6,207 nucleotides of DNA from a bacterium ADurb.Bin374 (GTDB lineage Bacteria; Riflebacteria; Ozemobacteria; Ozemobacterales; Ozemobacteraceae), in contig MWAR01000221.1 in assembly GCA_002068715.1 (NCBI GenBank), positions 1-6,207 on the forward strand, read 5' to 3'. The position numbers and the translations under genes were made by a program. Shown here in pieces: positions 6,180 to 6,207 of the stretch. Position 1 is the stretch's first letter, and each line of letters starts with the position of its first letter. The notes beneath the pieces are model-generated. The model was not told the origin of the DNA, did no database searches, and was given only the letters and a program-made list of their open reading frames with translations.

Positions 6180-6207
6180 GAAAAACACCTCCCGCCATGG
6201 AATCCGC

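Noticed and set aside
6151..6207. Possible 3' end of another minus-strand gene entering from the right edge
   Set aside because: All three minus-strand frames are open from the edge until stops at or inside the A/T island, but fewer than 20 codons are visible and none shows a recognisable motif.

Overview
The window is moderately GC-rich and tightly packed bacterial DNA. It comes from a flagellated bacterium, because it carries a complete MotA/MotB stator pair. A rubredoxin gene points to an anaerobic or redox-versatile lifestyle. Kinases of the tandem-PAS, NarL-like type are common in environmental proteobacteria and in deltaproteobacterial and related lineages, but the sequence alone does not place the organism in a phylum.

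Left half, minus strand, read right to left: a sigma-28-like promoter (3126-3152) is followed by a possible 57-codon small ORF. Then come motA (2090-2953), motB (1284-2054), a class V PLP-dependent aminotransferase (122-1270) and the first 29 codons of a further gene (1-87) that runs out of the window and starts like a PAS sensor protein. Gaps are 13 to 35 bp and the strand is shared, so these are probably one transcription unit. The stator pair is textbook: MotA has the R90, E98, P173 and P222 positions of the E. coli protein, and MotB has the proton-binding aspartate (D20) in its single membrane helix plus an OmpA-like peptidoglycan-binding domain.

Middle: a 144-residue protein of unknown function with two CxxC pairs (3189-3623, minus) is divergent from a large soluble hybrid histidine kinase (3767-5848, plus). 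The 143-bp region between them holds three short inverted repeats, the best being a 6-bp perfect arm pair at 3689-3706. The kinase reads coiled coil, PAS, PAS, HisKA_3-type phosphoacceptor, HATPase, then a NarL-type receiver without a DNA-binding domain.

Right end: a small rubredoxin-type iron protein (5922-6134, minus) converges on the kinase gene and is preceded by a strongly AT-rich promoter region. No tRNA, rRNA, CRISPR array, transposase or phage gene was seen. The window looks like ordinary chromosomal motility and signalling DNA. The points that merit a second look are the motA leader (promoter plus small ORF), the non-flagellar genes downstream of motB, the receiver-tailed kinase and the unannotated PAS-like start at the left edge.
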